A stretch of DNA of 6,748 bases, from the NCBI GenBank assembly GCA_016183075.1, contig JACPFH010000240.1, positions 1-6,748 on the forward strand, in the 5' to 3' direction. The DNA comes from Deltaproteobacteria bacterium (GTDB lineage Bacteria; Desulfobacterota; Binatia; UBA9968). Position 1 is the first letter of the stretch, and each line of letters starts with the position of its first letter. Below are positions 6,117 through 6,748 of this stretch, one piece after another. Both the position numbers and the translations under genes were made by a program. A model generated the notes under the pieces. That model ran no database searches. It saw only the letters and a list, made by a program, of their open reading frames with translations, and had not been told where the DNA came from.

Positions 6117-6472
6117 GCTTCCTGTTTCAGCCGGACGCGCTCCTCTCGTATCGATATTGGGAAACCCTGCGCACGAAGGCTTCGCGCCCACCAGAGAGAA
6201 TGCTCATGCTTGCGGTCTTGGAGGATGCCGTCGGGTGCATCCGAAAGCGCGCGCACATTCCCCAGTCGTCGTTGTTTCGTGACGCGGTGGATTGGATCCT
6301 GGAGGAGAAGAGCGAATGGATTTTTTCCTTTGAAAATATCTGTGCGGTTCTAGAGCTGGACGCCAATTTTATTCGCACGGGATTGCTGCACTGGAGCGGC
6401 AAGAAAGGGGCTGCAGCGCGAGCGCACAAGAAGCCGTCCATGCAGCAGCGCCTACCGGAGTCCAGGCGATGA
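6101..6472 (+). CDS. Small protein of unknown function, overlapping the guanylyltransferase gene
   Basis: A 123-residue soluble protein starts 16 bases before the guanylyltransferase stop, in another frame, so translation is probably coupled; only a weak GGAAA word precedes the ATG. The core at about 33-98 is regular: RMLMLAVLEDAVGCIRK, SLFRDAVDWILEE, WIFSFENICAVLELD, FIRTGLLHW. Two aromatic-rich helices and a conserved-looking Trp/Phe set suggest a compact helical domain. The tail from 100 on is basic and low in complexity. I recall proteins with this core pattern as unnamed conserved hypotheticals in environmental proteobacterial and candidate-phylum genomes, but know no function. The last helices (FENICAVLELDANFIRTGL) faintly resemble a helix-turn-helix, which is a guess. 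The good coding texture and overlap argue that it is real. Confidence 0.75.
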   Translation: MEENIGFLFQPDALLSYRYWETLRTKASRPPERMLMLAVLEDAVGCIRKRAHIPQSSLFRDAVDWILEEKSEWIFSFENICAVLELDANFIRTGLLHWSGKKGAAARAHKKPSMQQRLPESRR

Positions 6473-6541
6473 ATTTGAGGAGGGAAATGGTGTTAGTCGG
6501 TTTTACGGAGTCAGTCGGATGGATCGCGAAAGGGCAAAGCT

Positions 6542-6664
6542 ATGAAGCTTCGAATGCATCTTTACAGGGATTTCCCGCCGGTTCACGATGATCTGTTTAT
6601 TGTTTTTGTTTTGCTGTTCGCCTTTAGCGCGATCGCGGCGCTCCTGCTAAGACTATATCTTTGA
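6542..6664 (+). CDS. Small single-span membrane protein of 40 residues, perhaps the front part of a longer protein
   Basis: ATG 6542 follows AAGGG (6530-6534) by 7 bases. The product has a basic N-terminus (MKLRMHLYR), then a hydrophobic span at about 18-36 (LFIVFVLLFAFSAIAALLL), and ends RLYL before TGA 6662-6664. The positive charges predict an N-in, C-out orientation. The frame directly after the stop, shifted by one, is strongly protein-like to the window edge. Removing one T from 6660-6662 would fuse the two as RLYLDVFETAEIE. It could thus be a true small protein or the anchor of a longer one. It lies 69 bases after the 6101 gene and is probably in the same transcript. No function recognised. 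Confidence 0.5.
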   Translation: MKLRMHLYRDFPPVHDDLFIVFVLLFAFSAIAALLLRLYL

Positions 6665-6748
6665 CGTCTTTGAGACGGCAGAAATCGAAATCAGCGTCGA
6701 GGACCAGCGAGAGCCGCAGCGGCTCGATGTTTCCCGCCTCAGGGTTAT
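6663..6748 (+). other. Acidic open frame running off the right edge, possible continuation of the membrane protein
   Basis: From 6663 the frame reads DVFETAEIEISVEDQ and stays open to the edge with EPQRLDVSRLRV. It alternates hydrophobic and charged residues as a beta-strand would. The frame closes upstream at a TAA (6648-6650) and contains no ATG, GTG or TTG in the open stretch before the edge, so it has no visible start of its own. This points to a frameshift from the 6542 gene, or less likely to a chance frame. Confidence 0.35.

Noticed and set aside
6127..6441. 104-codon minus-strand frame
   Set aside because: Antisense to the small protein at 6101-6472, whose overlap with the upstream gene and regular core are better evidence.
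6487..6591. 34-codon frame preceded by GAGGAGGG
   Set aside because: The ribosome-site word is only about 3 bases from the ATG, and the product has no recognisable feature and overlaps the better membrane-protein frame.

Overview
The window looks like a piece of a Gram-negative, moderately GC-rich (roughly 58-60% by eye) environmental bacterium, probably a metagenome-assembled genome. Gene content and protein style (NarL-type two-component pair, single-domain GDP-mannose pyrophosphorylase, secreted right-handed beta-helix protein, short-period repeats between genes) fit deltaproteobacterial or candidate-phylum lineages such as Binatota, Rokubacteria/Methylomirabilota or Desulfobacterota. That placement is inference; there is no rRNA or other phylogenetic marker here.

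Layout: (1) 1-1291, minus strand: a secreted right-handed parallel beta-helix (pectate-lyase-like fold) protein. Its C-terminus lies beyond the left edge, and its signal peptide is one frame away from its body, with the switch at a five-base A/T run at 1136-1140. (2) 1292-1702: a divergent control region with several inverted repeats and a striking symmetrical set of eight hexamers on a 9-bp phase. (3) 1703-3886 and 3954-4808, plus strand: a soluble NarL/DesK-class sensor histidine kinase with a large helical, partly HEAT-like N-terminal half, followed by its likely partner, a NarL/FixJ-class response regulator. (4) 4809-5111: an intergenic region with a heptamer tandem repeat and small inverted repeats. 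(5) 5112-6116, 6101-6472 and 6542-6664, plus strand: mannose-1-phosphate guanylyltransferase, an overlapping small conserved-looking protein of unknown function, and a 40-residue single-span membrane protein. An acidic reading frame continues to the right edge and may belong to the last of these.

How they may work together: GDP-mannose supply, a secreted beta-helix protein and a two-component pair suggest the edge of an exopolysaccharide or cell-surface glycan locus under control of the pair. The guanylyltransferase assignment is firm. The regulatory link is inference from adjacency only. No tRNA, rRNA, CRISPR array or intact mobile element was seen.
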